Below are positions 13,601 to 25,677 of a stretch of DNA of 64,000 bases, piece by piece. The DNA lies in assembly GCF_042453785.1 (NCBI RefSeq), contig NC_091673.1, positions 4,161,501-4,225,500 of the forward strand. Reading direction: 5' to 3'. Source of the DNA: Malus domestica. Taxonomy: Eukaryota > Streptophyta > Magnoliopsida > Rosales > Rosaceae. The position numbers and the translations under genes were made by a program. The notes below the pieces were generated by a model. That model saw only the letters and a program-made list of their open reading frames with translations. It had not been told where the DNA came from and searched no databases. Position 1 is the first letter of the stretch. Each line of letters begins with the position of its first letter.

Positions 13601-13876
13601 GCTACTGCTGCTGTTGTTATCCAAAACAAGAGGACCACTACTAGTAGTTCCCGCCAAATCGGACGTGTCGGCGGCGGCGGCGATGGGGTCGAGGCAGGGG
13701 AAGCCGTCATCGGGTTTGGAGGCTTCCGGGTTGAAAATCCAGCCGAAGTCGCTGAGTATGTTGTTGTCTCTGTCGTGGGTATTGAAGAAGTAGGCGCTGT
13801 CCGAGTCGGGAGTCCAGGTGTGAGTCGTGAACTCGGTCGTGGTTAGTGGATCGCGTTTTTGGTTGTTGTCGTCCAT
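10607..13876 (-). CDS. WRKY57: WRKY57-like group IIc transcription factor, three exons, 321 aa
   Basis: Exons on the minus strand: 13876-13464, 11903-11760 and 11015-10607, giving 966 coding bases. Donors are GTGAGT (13463) and GTCTTT (11759); acceptors are TTTGTAG and TTTGCAG. The second junction splits the Arg codon in FPR|SYYRC, the conserved WRKY-domain intron position. WRKYGQK lies at residues 171-177 and the zinc ligands are C191, C196, H220 and H222 (C-x4-C-x23-H-x-H), so group IIc. The N-terminus has ILSDFGW and a Ser-rich stretch with SSSEDP; the C-terminus has [10 protein letters not shown]. These features fit Arabidopsis WRKY57 as I remember it. The family binds W-box DNA (TTGACC/T) in the nucleus; WRKY57 is linked in Arabidopsis to drought tolerance and jasmonate-induced senescence. 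Intron 1 is about 1.56 kb. Orthology is by recognition, not alignment. Confidence 0.93.
11596..11736 (+). mobile_element. Possible SINE inside WRKY57 intron 2
   Basis: A tRNA-like arrangement (CTAGTGGATGGAGTGTTGGG, later GATGAGAGTTCGAAATTTC resembling box B) is followed by 'ttcccaaataacaataaaat' and an A-rich end. It lies opposite to the host gene. The family was not firmly identified. Confidence 0.4.
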
Positions 13877-13949
13877 GAGAATCGATCAGGACGATCCGCC
13901 GTGGAGTGGTGGATTGTAATCGGCCGTGAGAATTGAGCATGAATTTGAA

Positions 13950-14215
13950 GGATGAGGGAGAGAGAGAGAGAGAGAAAAAAAAGAGATAAAATTAGGGTTT
14001 TGGTGAGTGAGTGTTGGGAAGGACGCGTAGTTTTTGAACTTTATGAGGAAGGGATGGAAAGCTTAGTCTCGTCAATGCACAGTTGCAATATTTGGAGAGA
14101 GAGATAGAGAGAGAGGGAGGGAGGGAGGTGGAAAGAATTGGAAAAAAGGAATCAAATGGAGGAAGAGAGAAGGTAGGGAGAGAAGAGAGAAAAGATAAGT
14201 TAGAAAAATCGCCGT
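13950..14215 (-). promoter_or_regulatory. CT-rich 5' leader/promoter of the WRKY57-like gene
   Basis: The 75-340 bases upstream of the WRKY start codon contain several GA runs on the + strand (13958-13975, 14096-14130, 14160-14200), which are CT/TC runs on the coding strand. Such pyrimidine patches are common in plant 5' UTRs and core promoters. A TTGAC core (coding strand, near 14215) could be a partial W-box for self-regulation, but it is not a full consensus. Confidence 0.4.
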
Positions 14216-14751
14216 CAACCTTGCAAATATAGTACTGGAGGCTCAGATTTAAGCAAAGCCAAGGAGAGACCGGGGCAAATGGCCCCCCACGCGTTTATAC
14301 ATAAGAAAAGAGCCTATTTTGCATTTCAGCTGGCTAAGAGTCTTCATTCTTGTATTCATTTGAATTTCTCTCCAAACATTGCTTGTATCTAAACAATGAA
14401 GACAATTAATACTCATGTCTACTTATTCGGTGCACTTCATTGTCCACTCAATTGTAAGTAATATACTTTTATCGTACAAATATCTTAAGGAGAACCATTT
14501 ATTTTTTTAATAATAATTTAAATATCATCTTTTGCTAAAAACCAATAAAAAAAACTATCTAACCATCCTCGTGTATCCAACGGTTTTGATGCTTCAACCT
14601 TATTACTACATATGAGTGACAAAAAAAATCGCCGGTTCATTTGATATTTGGCATACGAACTTTAAATAGTTATTCGAGAATAAATAGTTTTGACTACAAG
14701 ATTTTTCCAATAAAAATATGTTAATTACAATTAGATGTATTTTTCCGTGAA

Positions 14752-14920
14752 AAGTAGTACTAGGTAGATCAAATTTTTAAATCAAATTTGTACACTATGT
14801 GATGTGTTTAAAGTAAGAAACAAACATGTTAATTAACACTTAAGTACTAATCTAACCATAAACACGTCATATGATTTACAAAATTTAATCTAAATAGTTG
14901 ATTTCTCTAGCATTACCCTT
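14752..14920. mobile_element. MITE with GTAATGCTAG-type ends
   Basis: The left end (TACTAGGTAGATCAAATTTT, 'gatgtgtt' further in) and the reverse complement of the right end (AAGGGTAATGCTAGAGAAAT, 'gacgtgttta') form a long imperfect inverted repeat. A half copy occurs near 2034-2130. Confidence 0.55.
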
Positions 14921-15453
14921 ATGTTAATTACAGTGAGATGTACTTTTCTTCAATTTCTTTATATTCATGTCTTTTGGCTACGGAATTAATGCATCATGTA
15001 TATATATATATTATTGCATGGGTCAGATGTTTATTGAGTAACTTAATTGAAGAATAGTAGCATGGTACTTTGTGAATGCCACCCTTTATGCGTGTGTGTG
15101 TGTGTATTGAAGATATAATCATGTGGCCGGTTCATGTGGTGGTGAAGGATTTTCGTCATTATATTCATCATTTTATTTTCAAGTTTATTGTAGAATCCCA
15201 AACTCGATTTTTTTATTTCAATATATGTGTTTAATTAACGATGTTGATTACATGTACGACTGTTGCAATGACTTAGACAATTCTCCAATGCTCAACATTC
15301 ATGGCTTTAGTTAACCATGTTGCTTGAGTTGTAACATCATGTTCATACCAATAATTGTGAGAACATTAACACGTGTAACATATAAAAAAATCCATCTATG
15401 GTACGATTAAGTTTGAATTCGTTTTGTTTTCTCTTCTTTGTGGCTTTTTTCTA

Positions 15454-15608
15454 GGGAGTTTTAACGAAAAATCCGCGGTACTGTTCATTTTAACGAAAAA
15501 CCACATTTTTACATTAAAAAGTTAATTTTGGTATTATTCACTTTACTCTTTATTTTGTCCTTATCTTTAAAACGCAAAGTTTTCAAACTCTTTTCATGAA
15601 TTTTCCTT
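15454..15608 (+). mobile_element. Mutator-like MITE, copy 2
   Basis: Same unit as 8029-8180: begins GGGAGTTTTAACGAAAAATC, contains 'accacatttttaca' and 'tattttgtccttatc', ends TTTTCATGAATTTTCC. Diverged at the 3' end. Confidence 0.75.
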
Positions 15609-15695
15609 TTTTTCTATGATACTTATAGTTAATTCTTAGAGAAATTTTAGGAGATGGATATGTTGCACTACTTCTTTTACACACGTTTTTGTGGG

Positions 15696-15972
15696 GCTCT
15701 TTGTAATATGTATTTCAACGATCTGAATCGTCTATCTTTTAGGTCTTCCTACAAAGTTCATGTCTACCAAAAATTACTCAAATCTAAAACCAAATGACGT
15801 TGGATTAAGGGTTTAGAGTTTCTTTGTAGAACTGTATTCATCCATTTTCTTCATTACAAATGAATGTATTAATTATTCTAGATTTGTCTAATTTTGCAAT
15901 GATAATCTATGAATGATGTTCTGAAAGGTAGATGGTCTGAATTATTAACATATATTACGGAATGGGCCTAAC
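15696..15972. mobile_element. Diverged MITE related to 6382-6756
   Basis: Shares GTGGGGCTC, CAACGATCTGAATCGTCTA, 'tctaattttgcaatga.aatctatg' and the inverted 'gtagatggtctgaatta' with the copy at 6382-6756, in the same order. Confidence 0.55.
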
Positions 15973-16751
15973 AAAAATGTGTGTAAAAAATTATGTAAAA
16001 AAACGGTGTCATGAATCCACGTTTAGTTCTATATTTGTTCATAGAGAACAAGTTTTCTTTTCTCACGAATCTCACCAATGTTTGTCGTGTAAATGTTATA
16101 TCTAGATATGAAGAGAACTCTTTGTTAACCAAAGAGAAATAAACAACCATTTGACAACGATAAACTAACTATTATGTCATTATTACTCTAAATCAATTTA
16201 TATATAATTTGATTTACCCACCTTCCTCTATCCAACACCCCTAACTTCTCTCTCAAGCTCTCCATAGTCGCTTGCGGTAACTAACTCACATTCATAGCGT
16301 AATTTTTCTCCTTAGTAAAGTTCGTCATAATCAATCTATGCATCACGTGGGTAAATGCTAGATACACATGACTAGATTAGAGCGATGAAGTATTGCTATC
16401 AACTTTCATGAACCGTAGTTAATTAAAATTAAAGTCAATGAATCAAATCAGAAGGTGTTGAAATCAAACGAGTATGGTTCAGTTGTCAAATTAAGTTTCA
16501 ACAAACAATGTATCCATTTGACCAAAAAATAAATAAACAAACCAGCAATGTATGCCTACAGGCTACAGGTGATAAGGGGATGAACACTTAACCAAGTTCA
16601 TCATCCCCGTTTACCTTGATTTCTTTGTCGTGTCCTTTTCTTTTTACAAATAATAAATCAAATATATTTATCTTGGAGGATATTATTTTCCTCAAAAAAA
16701 AAAAAAAAAAAAAAATCTTGGAGGATATTATTTTATTAACCAAATTAAATA

Positions 16752-16888
16752 GGGAACTTTAACGAAATCTATTCACTTTAATGAAAAACCACATTTTTAT
16801 ATTAAAACGTCAATTCTGCTATTTTTTATTTTATTTTGTTTTTATCGTTAAAACTCAAAATTTCCAAACTATTTTCATTAGTTTTCAT
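16752..16888 (+). mobile_element. Mutator-like MITE, copy 3, internally shortened
   Basis: Begins GGGAACTTTAACGAAATC and ends TTTTCATTAGTTTTCAT. It lacks about 15 bases after the 5' end (the 'ggtactg' block) compared with the other copies. Confidence 0.75.
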
Positions 16889-16929
16889 AATTAAATACTA
16901 CACTTCCTCAATTGGTCAAGGCTTTTGAG

Positions 16930-16948
16930 AGGGAGGAAGGGAGAGAGA

Positions 16949-16986
<38 letters not shown>
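16930..16986. repeat. GA microsatellite
   Basis: GA/GGA repeats, with an uninterrupted (GA)n stretch at about 16957-16985. Confidence 0.9.
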
Positions 16987-16989
<3 letters not shown>

Positions 16990-17102
16990 ATATCCAAATC
17001 TTTTTAATTGATATAAAAACTATTTGAGCCTCGTGCAAGCAAGCAAGCACGTCGTTTCAACCGATTTTTACAAAATAAAAAATAATAGACCATGTATTGT
17101 TA

Positions 17103-17303
17103 AAGGGATTTGAATCATCTCCTCAGCTTCGAGGTTAAGTCTTATGAGCAAAGCACATGAATTGTTAAATTTTGATTAAACGGTCACAAATATGAGATTT
17201 TTTAAAAATTATAATATTTGTATCTATTTGATCAAAATTCAACAATTCGTGTGCTTTACTTATGAGGCTCAGCCTCCTAAGCACCGAAGATGATGCAAAT
17301 CCT
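17103..17303. mobile_element. Palindromic MITE
   Basis: Nearly the whole element is a foldback: AGGGATTTGAATCATCTCCT at the left, its inverted counterpart GATGATGCAAATCCTT at the right, and inner inverted blocks 'gcaaagcacatgaattgtt' and 'aacaattcgtgtgctttac'. The flanks TTGTTAA (about 17097-17103) and TTGTTAA (17303-17309) may be a target duplication. Confidence 0.65.
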
Positions 17304-17309
17304 TGTTAA

Positions 17310-19937
17310 AGAGCAACCATTGTAAAAAAAAATTTGGTCAAATATAAAGAACTGCTAACTTTGAAAATCTTTGTGGATAGTATATTTCGGAACACTATAA
17401 TTTTTTTATTTTTTAAGCAATCGATGATCTGTAAGACCTACGTAGAAGTGTGAGAAGGACTTAATTACATAAAATAAACTTACTGTCGCATGACGTTCAA
17501 TTTATGTAAGTTGCTCTGTCAAGATACGATATAAATTAATATACTATGTATTTTGTTAGATGGGTGTGTGGAGACTGGGTAACCCAGGGACCCACATGTC
17601 ATTTCACAGGATTTTATAGAGATACGTTGGGGTAATTGGATCGATTGTTACAAGATATAAGTTGAAATGGAAATGGAAATTTAAAAAGAAAAATTTTCCA
17701 TTCTGAGTGAATATTTCTGATTCCAAAAATTTGGATGACACTTGAAATGTACCTAACTAATCCCATTTGTCTTACTTAGTACTATAAAATATCATACATA
17801 TCTTTATTTTATCATGTTTATTATTATATTTAGAAATGTTTTATTTTGTATTTTGTATATTTAATCATACTATTGTAGGACTCCATATAATCGCCTGCCC
17901 TAAAACATTAGGGTCCCTCCTAGAAGTGGGTGACTCAAAAATTGTGTTTTTTACACATTCCACCGGGTAGAGTCAATTAGTAAGTGTTTAATTTGTCATT
18001 AATGAATATTTGGTGTAGTAATATTAAGCCTTTATCTTGTTGGCGTTACACTATTTATAAGTTTGTGCTCTTAGATATGATTTTTATGGATAATGAGTTC
18101 GATACCAAATTATTAAGACTAATTATCGTATGTTTATCCGAAATCCTTTGGTATTTAATATAAATATGTAGTTATTTTGTGAAATTTAACTTGAAAAGTT
18201 ACCTCAAAATGTATGGAAATTGGAAAGTATATGTGCATTATTATGATTTCATGGTTGAATTAAAGTCTAACCTCGGAATCCAAAATTTGTAATGTCATCA
18301 TCAGAGTAGTTGCGGTTTCCTCCTCAGCATACAGTTGAGAACAGTGAGGAGCCTCTCCCCGTCCCTTGTTCTGGATCCACTGGTTATCTTATTTGATTAT
18401 TATTACAAATCTCATATCAATTATTATCTTGCTAAAATAATATTAATTCTTTTATGTATTAATTAAATACAATAAGAGATCAATATCTTGCAAATTAATC
18501 TTTGAATTATTGGTTCTCTATGATGTCTATACTAGCATATATACAGGGCAGGATGGGTCCAAGCTAACAATATCTCCGGCACAACCGGTGAAGAAAGCTT
18601 CTTTCTCAAATGAACTCCCAAAAAAAAAAAAAAAAAAAAACATGAATTCTTATGTATTTTGATCTCATCCGATTTCATGCAAACTTTCATCCAACTAAGA
18701 GCTGCTTTAGTGCCAACTTGCCATATCGATGATTTACTCCTAACCCATGATCCAGAAAGCTATTCTATTTGAATGCGTTTGCACAGTGCACTTGATTGCG
18801 CTGCATTATGTTGAACTTTAAAGAAGAAAAAAAAAAAACGAGAGTGACTCACTAAAAGCGTAAAACATGAATTCTTCAACAGTTCAGGATTACCTCCAGC
18901 CTTTAGATAAAGTAATAGTACAAATTCAGAATTCACCAAACAAAATACCAAAATCCAGCTCGATCTACATAAACATCACATGGCATATAGAAACAAGCAA
19001 TTATATATATCACGTTCCTTGGATTTGGAACTTTGTCTTGATGTAGTTTAATCATTGTCATGCATGACTCAGACAAACCTACGCGAATAAGGCGCTTTAT
19101 ACATTAATTTGCATGCCAGTATATCGTGTATAAATGATATAATATGTATTCTACTGTTCTAAACAGTTTAGATTAAACATTAAAAAATTTACACAGATGG
19201 ATCAGATAATTTATAGGTGCACCATAATTAGCATAATTACTAGCATAATCTTCTTATTATAATAGTATGGAATGTAAATGTACAAGGTACCAATCAAATC
19301 TTTGTGGGATTAATGTGGTAAATCATGATTCATGAGGCCCAATATGCTCATTTTCATAATCTCCAAAGATCTGCATCTGTATTCTCTGCAGAAGCCACTA
19401 GCACTGCCCAAATTAATGCGATAAAGAACAAGTTTTTCTCTTCTTTTTTTATTTATTATTATTTTCAAACAAAAAACGATTTGGGTTCCGACTAAATAGA
19501 AATATAACTTTAGGAACTTCGGCCAAGCACATCCTGTTCATATTGGTTTTAATTTTATTATTTTTGTTTATGTTGGTGATCGTTGTTAATTATGTAGCAA
19601 TTATATGATGAAGACTCAAATTTTTGTGATCAATATTGCAAGGGGCCACTTTCCTTGAGTTTTATTTTTTATTTTTTCTACTTTTGGTTTACCCTCGCTC
19701 TCAAGAAATGTATATTGACAGGGGAGGTATATTATGGTAACCCCTATCCTAATATAATGGAACGCATAAATGCATACATAATTCCATATATTTTATAGAT
19801 CAAATGTAGGCAATTTCATGTAGTTGGCAGTTGGCACGTAAAAAAAAGATCCAACTCACTTTCATGATATTTAACTCCATCGATTGACATGGAAAATAAT
19901 TGTATAAACTTTATATTTTAGGGCTAGTTATGTTATA
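17310..19937. other. Intergenic, no gene seen
   Basis: AT-rich DNA with an A run at 18620-18640 and no convincing frame. Confidence 0.4.
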
Positions 19938-20480
19938 ATACAACAACAAAGTTTTATCTCATTAAGTCGGGTCGACTATAGTGGTGGATCAAAGATTTGA
20001 ATTTTGGGTGATCTTGCTCTTATAGGTCTAAGATTTTTAGACAGAAACAGAGAGGAAAACAAGCAAAAAATTTCAATTTATTAATTGAGATATTTCGTCG
20101 AATACTTGGTGGGCTTGTTGTTATTTGACGCGCACATGTCAACATATATTGAGACAATCTGTCGAGTGCTATCAGCACAACAGGTCTCTGTCAAGATATA
20201 TTAGTAAACATTACATATAACACTTGGTGAGAACAAAAAGGATCCGTACCAAATATTCGGAAGGTCATCAGAAGACCTTCACATATATATTTCCCGGATT
20301 CCGGGTGGTTCTAGGACCACCTTGGTCCTAATGTACATCTGCCTCTTGTCAGCTATATGAATTCTAGAACGCCACTGCGCTCGATTTTGCGTCGTGTCTT
20401 CTGTTAGATAAAAGTACTTCATATCTTTTCTTAAAGTCTCTTTCCAAATCTTTCTAAGTCTTCCTCTATTCCTTTTGTTC
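19938..20480 (-). mobile_element. 3' tail of a plant LINE, split by a MITE
   Basis: Read on the minus strand, 20480-20348 followed by 19978-19938 encode a degraded stretch like RGR.RK...L.KD...L, then NRAQWRSRIHIAD, then a non-coding end with GACCCGACTTAATGAGATAA and TTGTTGTTG. I recall this combination as the C-terminal end and tail of a common plant non-LTR element. The tail is interrupted by the MITE at 19979-20347; removing it restores continuity. Confidence 0.65.
19979..20347 (+). mobile_element. hAT-like MITE, copy A
   Basis: Starts TAGTGGTGGATCAAAGATTT and ends ATGTACATCTGCCTCTT. The flanking octamers GTCGACTA (19971-19978) and GTCAGCTA (20348-20355) agree at 6 of 8 bases, which fits an aged 8 bp target duplication. 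The same element occurs inverted at 21814-22218. Shared inner parts include 'aaatttcaatttattaat' and the 'tgggcttgttgt' block. An 8 bp duplication with a CAGTGGTGG-like end suggests hAT; no transposase is present. Confidence 0.7.
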
Positions 20481-20785
20481 TAAACCTCTACTCTAATAAA
20501 AAAGAAAAAGATGCTAAGAATTATCCACAGCCAACACAGAAAAATTATTACAAGCATAAATATTACAACAAAAAAGTAGGTCAGGGCATCATCCCAATAA
20601 CCAGAAGCATTGAACCCTAGATGTGTTATGTCATCATAAGTTTCCATTGTTAGTAAATTATAATCATTACACTCACTATATAGTGGAGGCAAATATGCCA
20701 TGATTCTAGCTTGAGCAACCATTTTGTACAGTTCCCTTAGCAAAACCCTAGCACTGAAAGGGACATACACAACCATTTGGACCAA
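20480..20785 (-). other. Unrecognised open frame next to the LINE tail
   Basis: A 101-codon minus-strand frame beginning MVQMVVYVPF, with a hydrophobic C-terminal half (FFVVIFMLVIIFLCWLWIIL) that could be a membrane segment. It runs directly into the LINE tail on the same strand, so it may be part of a fused transcript captured by the element or simply chance. I do not recognise it. Confidence 0.25.
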
Positions 20786-21813
20786 AAGATATAAGTTCTG
20801 CAGAATCTTAACTGCTCACACAAATATATGCATGTCGGAAGTGAAATATACCAAATAATATGTATATGCATGAACCAAATTGCTAGCTAGCTTTCATGCA
20901 CAAATAATTGTTGGAGATCGAGTGTTCCTCTTTAACTTTAGCTTTATATATATCGTACAGAATCATTTTTTATCAAGTGGTGCTGCTTTAAAATGCAAAT
21001 AACTTTGTTTCTGTGCTGTAATCTATGAAATTAAGGATGGACCACGCACTAGAGTTCTATGGCCCTTTTCCTTTCTATCTTCCTCCCAAGGTATAAGTTA
21101 CAATTGGCATTACTATATATAGTAAAGAGCCTGCCTGATTAACCACTTCAATCACATCATAAGTTTAAGAAACCCAGACACGGAAAACAAAAATGTTAAA
21201 ACTTTGTATAAAATATATCCTAATTTAACAGAGATTTCTTACAGAATGACTAAAATTATTGACGGTGGTCAAACTCATAAATCACTTCTATCGATTTTAA
21301 ATCTCATAGATCAAAATGAAGAGTTATACAAATCTCATATACCATTTTGGATAGAAAAAGACCTAAAATATAATATATTTAAATGTATATACAGATATAC
21401 TACATATTGTTTCTCATTCTGCTTGATAAACAGAAGCTTGCAACTGTATCAGTGGCTTGAAAAGTCGGACACTTCATGATGTAGCTAGCTCGCTTGGGCA
21501 AAACAAACACATTTGTGAACTATAAAGCTAGGGCATGCAAGTCCCACTAGAACTATAATGCTCAATTAAGCTTTTAAGTCATGTCTATGAGTCTGTTTTT
21601 CTCCCGATATGCATCTACAATTTCTGCTTACGGTTTGTGGAGTATTTTTTTAACCATGTACAAGAGCATGATATGATTAAGAATTTTATGGTTTATTTCT
21701 TTAGACTCTTTGACCAAATAAATAACGAAAATATGCATCCACATGCGCTTGAGCACTGTAAATTTTTTAAATTTGTTTAAATGGAGATGAACCATATTGA
21801 TTTTACAAACTAC
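20786..21813. other. Intergenic, no gene seen
   Basis: AT-rich DNA between the two inverted hAT-like MITEs. The + frame 21204-21479 has no recognisable domain. Confidence 0.35.
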
Positions 21814-22218
21814 TAAGGGCGGATGTATATTGGGATCCAGGTGTTCTCATAATCGCTAGGAGACCGGGAAACAAGCACCTGAAGGTCATCTAGGAACCTT
21901 CAGAATATTTGATATGGGTCTCCTTTGTACCCACCAAGTGTTTGATGTAATATTTGATAGGTATATCTCAACAACACTCGACAAGTTGCATAGGCAACAC
22001 TCGACAAATGCTCTTGATAGCACTCATTAGATTGCTTTGGCAAATGTCGAGTTGACATATGCGCAACATGGTTCGCATGACGACAACAAGCCCACTTAGT
22101 GTTCGATGAAATATCTTTATTAATAAATTGAAATTTGTTTGCACGCTATGTTTCTATCTACAAACTTAGATCTTTGACATTGAGACCTTTCAAAGTTCAA
22201 ATCCTAAATCCACCACTG
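21814..22218 (-). mobile_element. hAT-like MITE, copy B
   Basis: Starts TAAGGGCGGATGTATATTGG and ends TCCTAAATCCACCACTG, the inverted form of copy A. Flanking octamers CAAACTAC (21806-21813) and CAAACCAT (22219-22226) agree at 6 of 8 bases. Slightly longer than copy A (405 against 369 bases). Confidence 0.72.
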
Positions 22219-22949
22219 CAAACCATAGCAGTAGGCCAGTAATTAACCATTGCATTATTAAAGTAGGAGTAATACTATAGTTTTTTCTCTGTTTAAAGGT
22301 GGTGTTGCTGGTCTAGGAACTCTAGGTGATAGGTGATTTTGTCATTGTGTGAAACGGACAAAGAAATCAAAGATCGAATGAGTTCCAAAACAACTTTTGT
22401 TAAGGGAATCGTATTCCAATTGAGGCATTTTTTTTATAATTATATTCTCTCATAATGTTAGGATGCCAGTTCCAAATTCAAATCCACTTTAAATGGTGAA
22501 CACATTTGTCTTTAGGAATCTCAGAGAACTTCGATGGGGATCCTCCGAATAACTTTCACAAAAATATGGTTAATGGAGAAAATGGCATGCTAACTTTTGA
22601 GTTTTGAACTTTAGTTGAATATAGTAAGCTAATTATTAACTCGGGAAAATCAAATCAATTTATTGGTAAAAGAGTTCCTTTAGAAAGGCAATTTGAAGAG
22701 CATGAGAAAGAGAGGGAATACCCTTTACATTTAGTTGAAGGGAGAGGACACTAAACCAGGATTCGGAATATTGTGCTTTGAGTTGGATCAAAAGTGATTG
22801 GGTTCCTCAAAAACGGCACTTGATAGGGCCATTATACTTTTTTTTTAAGGAGCTAATTAAAGTATGGAGAAACACCATCTACCTCATGAAGAGCTAATAT
22901 GCCTGCTTTATGACATGTTAGTTCTTCATAAGAGAGCTCTACCTCATAA

Positions 22950-23270
22950 AGTGCGTGGTTCGCCGAAAATAGAGGTGATTTTCGGCGTCAGGATAAGGAG
23001 ACAGATGATTATGGCAAACCTGTAGAAACTCCATTGAGAGATAATATGCCTGCTTACGTTCAGTCTGTCATAGTACTCATAGGTAATTTTCTTAGTAACA
23101 ATGAGCATATCACGAACACTTTAAGCAGTGGCGTAGCATCCTTACGAAGCGCGAACGATCCGATAGAGAAAGAGGGTGTGAATTCGGCATGGTATTTGAT
23201 ATTCAATGCAATGGACGAAGAATCTGGAGCATTTGTAGCCAAACTACCTGAAACAGTTGACCAAATGTAA
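22950..23270 (+). other. Unrecognised open frame, possible gene fragment
   Basis: A frame of about 106 codons runs from just after a TAA (22947-22949) to the TAA at 23268-23270. It contains hydrophilic, coding-like composition (KPVETPLRDN, EESGAFVAKLPE) in AT-rich surroundings. There is no ATG near its 5' end and no flanking exon was identified. It could be an exon of a decayed gene or transposon. Confidence 0.25.
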
Positions 23271-25100
23271 CAATTTCATAGTTTCTCGTCAATTAACAAC
23301 TTCATGAAGTTTATATAAATGAATGAATATTGAAAGTGCTTTAACAACATAGAAAAAGTTGAAATGCTTCTCGGTTAGCAAAATACATGGAAGAGAGAAT
23401 TTCAACTTGCTTCTGAGAAAACACTTTTGAGCTGAAGTGCTTTCCAGAGAAGCATTTTCAAACGACCTATGATTGGTCTCCTATATTGAAATTTCAACGA
23501 CGGGGCAATGAAATCTTCAAAGTGAGACTGTGATGAACCCCTTTGACTTAAAACTGATATGGCAAAGTAAATTCCCACCTCAGCTGAGATGGGTAGAGAG
23601 CGCTTATGCATTTGGCTATGAAAGCATCAATCTTTTCACTTTGTGAAAAAAAAAAAAAAAAAAAAAAACCCACGTTGCAACCAAAAGTTTATATCAAAAG
23701 GAAACAAATTTAACCAAGCCTTGTTGGGTTTGAGTGGCGACATCTTTCCCATCAGTCGTCACGTTCTTCACACGAAGCTGCCTCCTTGCTCGGCTGCCAG
23801 AACAAAAGGTTGTTATAAAGAAGAGTCTTGAGTTTCTCCTTTTGTGGTTGGAGTCTGTGAAGCTTGAGACGAACTTTGACGGCTTTGCCGCCATTGCTTT
23901 CTCAGTATCCCTCTGAGAAAGCAGCAAGGAGAGAATTAGTGAAAGAGAGAGTGTGTTACCTTTTGTCTGCTTATCTTCCTCATGTTTGAGAGGACGGAAA
24001 TGTTTTGATTCGTCATTTTCCAACGTCTCCACGATTAATCTTTTTTCAATTAATTGGCTAGTCCAACTAAAGAAATTTTTTGTTCTTGCTCCATGTTCTT
24101 TTGATCCTAAAAAGTTTAGGTGGAGGGGAGGCTACCCCATTCCAGAGTTCAAGCATTTCACAAGTTTCCTTGAGGACTTGGAGATCTTAGCCCTTCTTTT
24201 GGTTTTTACATTGCCCATCAAGAAGGATTGTCAATAGGTAGACTTGAACCTAGACTTTGATCTAGTGAAAAAAAAACGATCCTTACCAACTCAACCAACC
24301 ATCTTTCACTTAACTGGAAATTTGGCACAATTATTTGCATGATGATTGTTTCTGCATTTCCTTGAAATTTCTTGAAATGTATGTAAGATTTTGATCTCAC
24401 TTTTAGCCAAGACAAGTGGGCCTTTCCATTATCCTAACAAGTTACCCTACCATGCAAGCAACTACCACCTTCTTTTTTCTTTTCTTTATTTTTTTAGAAA
24501 ACTCAACTACCACCTTCTTTTGGTGACTCTTGCCCCTTCAAATTGCAACTAGCCACTTTGATTTTGTGGTGTTTTTGTTTGGCTGAGAATTTGATTTTTC
24601 CTTTACGCTAATTCAATTTTCAAATCATCCTTTTTAAGAGATTATGTTGTTGTTCATCCATTTCTGGCGAGAAATTTTTTTTTAGTGTGACAGTCTTATG
24701 TCGTTTGGTGTTACTAATTCAGTATTATATATGGGTCAACAACATTACAGATATTTCGTAAAAATTATGGTACATTATTTATAAACATATTATACATGAA
24801 AAGAGCTAAAAACATTAGATGACAGTTTAACAATCACACTGAAAAAGTAGTCACAACACAAAAGATTGATCCCTAATAATTTTAGAACAAACTAACTATC
24901 AGGTAGTCTAACGATATTTCTCTTCAACAAACGATAAAAGAAGTCTCAATCTTCAATTACTCTCACGAAAGATTAAAACAAACAAATTCTGGAATGAAAT
25001 AAAGGTTTGGGCCACCCAATCACTTCCTCTCATTGAACCCAAAATGAGGGACCCAATTAAAGACCATTCGAGATTTTCCTTCGCTCAACAACAAAGCCCA
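23271..25100. other. Intergenic with an A run
   Basis: An A tract lies at 23646-23668. The minus frame 23694-24032 (112 codons, high Ser/Lys/Arg) has no domain I recognise. No convincing gene. Confidence 0.35.
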
Positions 25101-25145
25101 CCCATTGCCAATGGACCACAGTCCTCGGTGGCCATCTGGTTCACC

Positions 25146-25161
25146 CACGTGGCAACACGTG
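25146..25161. promoter_or_regulatory. Pair of G-box/ABRE elements upstream of the SNAP gene
   Basis: CCACGTGGC (CACGTG at 25146-25151) and ACACGTGGC (CACGTG at 25156-25161), 10 bases apart. CACGTGGC is the ABRE/G-box core bound by bZIP (ABF/AREB) and bHLH factors. The pair is about 520 bases upstream of the start codon and about 100-150 bases upstream of a probable leader start. This suggests ABA or light input; function is inferred. Confidence 0.55.
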
Positions 25162-25677
25162 GCGTGCAAAAATATTTTGACAATAATCTTTTATTTATCC
25201 ATAAAAATAAGATTAGAAATAACCAAAAAAAAAAAAAAAAGTGAGAAAAATTGAGGAGGGAAGAAGTTAAAATCCTTCCCAACGGTCTCTCAAAGTTGGA
25301 CCTTGGACTCGGAGGATGTTAGAGCCGTCCAGTTCCTCTGCTTTTTCGCGGCGCCTTTCTCTGATTTTTCTCACAACCACAGAGAAGGAAAATAAATACT
25401 TCTCCATAGAAAACCCTTTGTTTCTCTCCAATTTCTTCAGTAATTCCTCTTCTTGTTTCAAGCACAAACCAAACCCATAACCCAAAAACCGCGGCAGTTT
25501 GTGTAAGAAACACTGCCAAGTTTCGATTTTTATCGACATTTCTCGGTACATTTGTGGTTCTTGATCATAACCCATGTGTAATTTTCGGTCGACAAGTTTC
25601 AGTTTGATCTTCTATTGCTAAATTCGTAATCTTTTGCAGGCGTGACCACTTTGACAATTATTTGGTTTTTTGGCAAA

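Noticed and set aside
13441..13793. Long frames on the + strand and alternative - frame over WRKY57 exon 1
   Set aside because: They are GC-rich shadows of the Ser/Pro-rich first exon; only the 13876-13464 frame joins to the WRKY domain.
23694..24032. 112-codon minus frame suspected to be a small basic (ribosomal-like) protein
   Set aside because: No ribosomal protein family could be recognised, and no supporting exon or motif.
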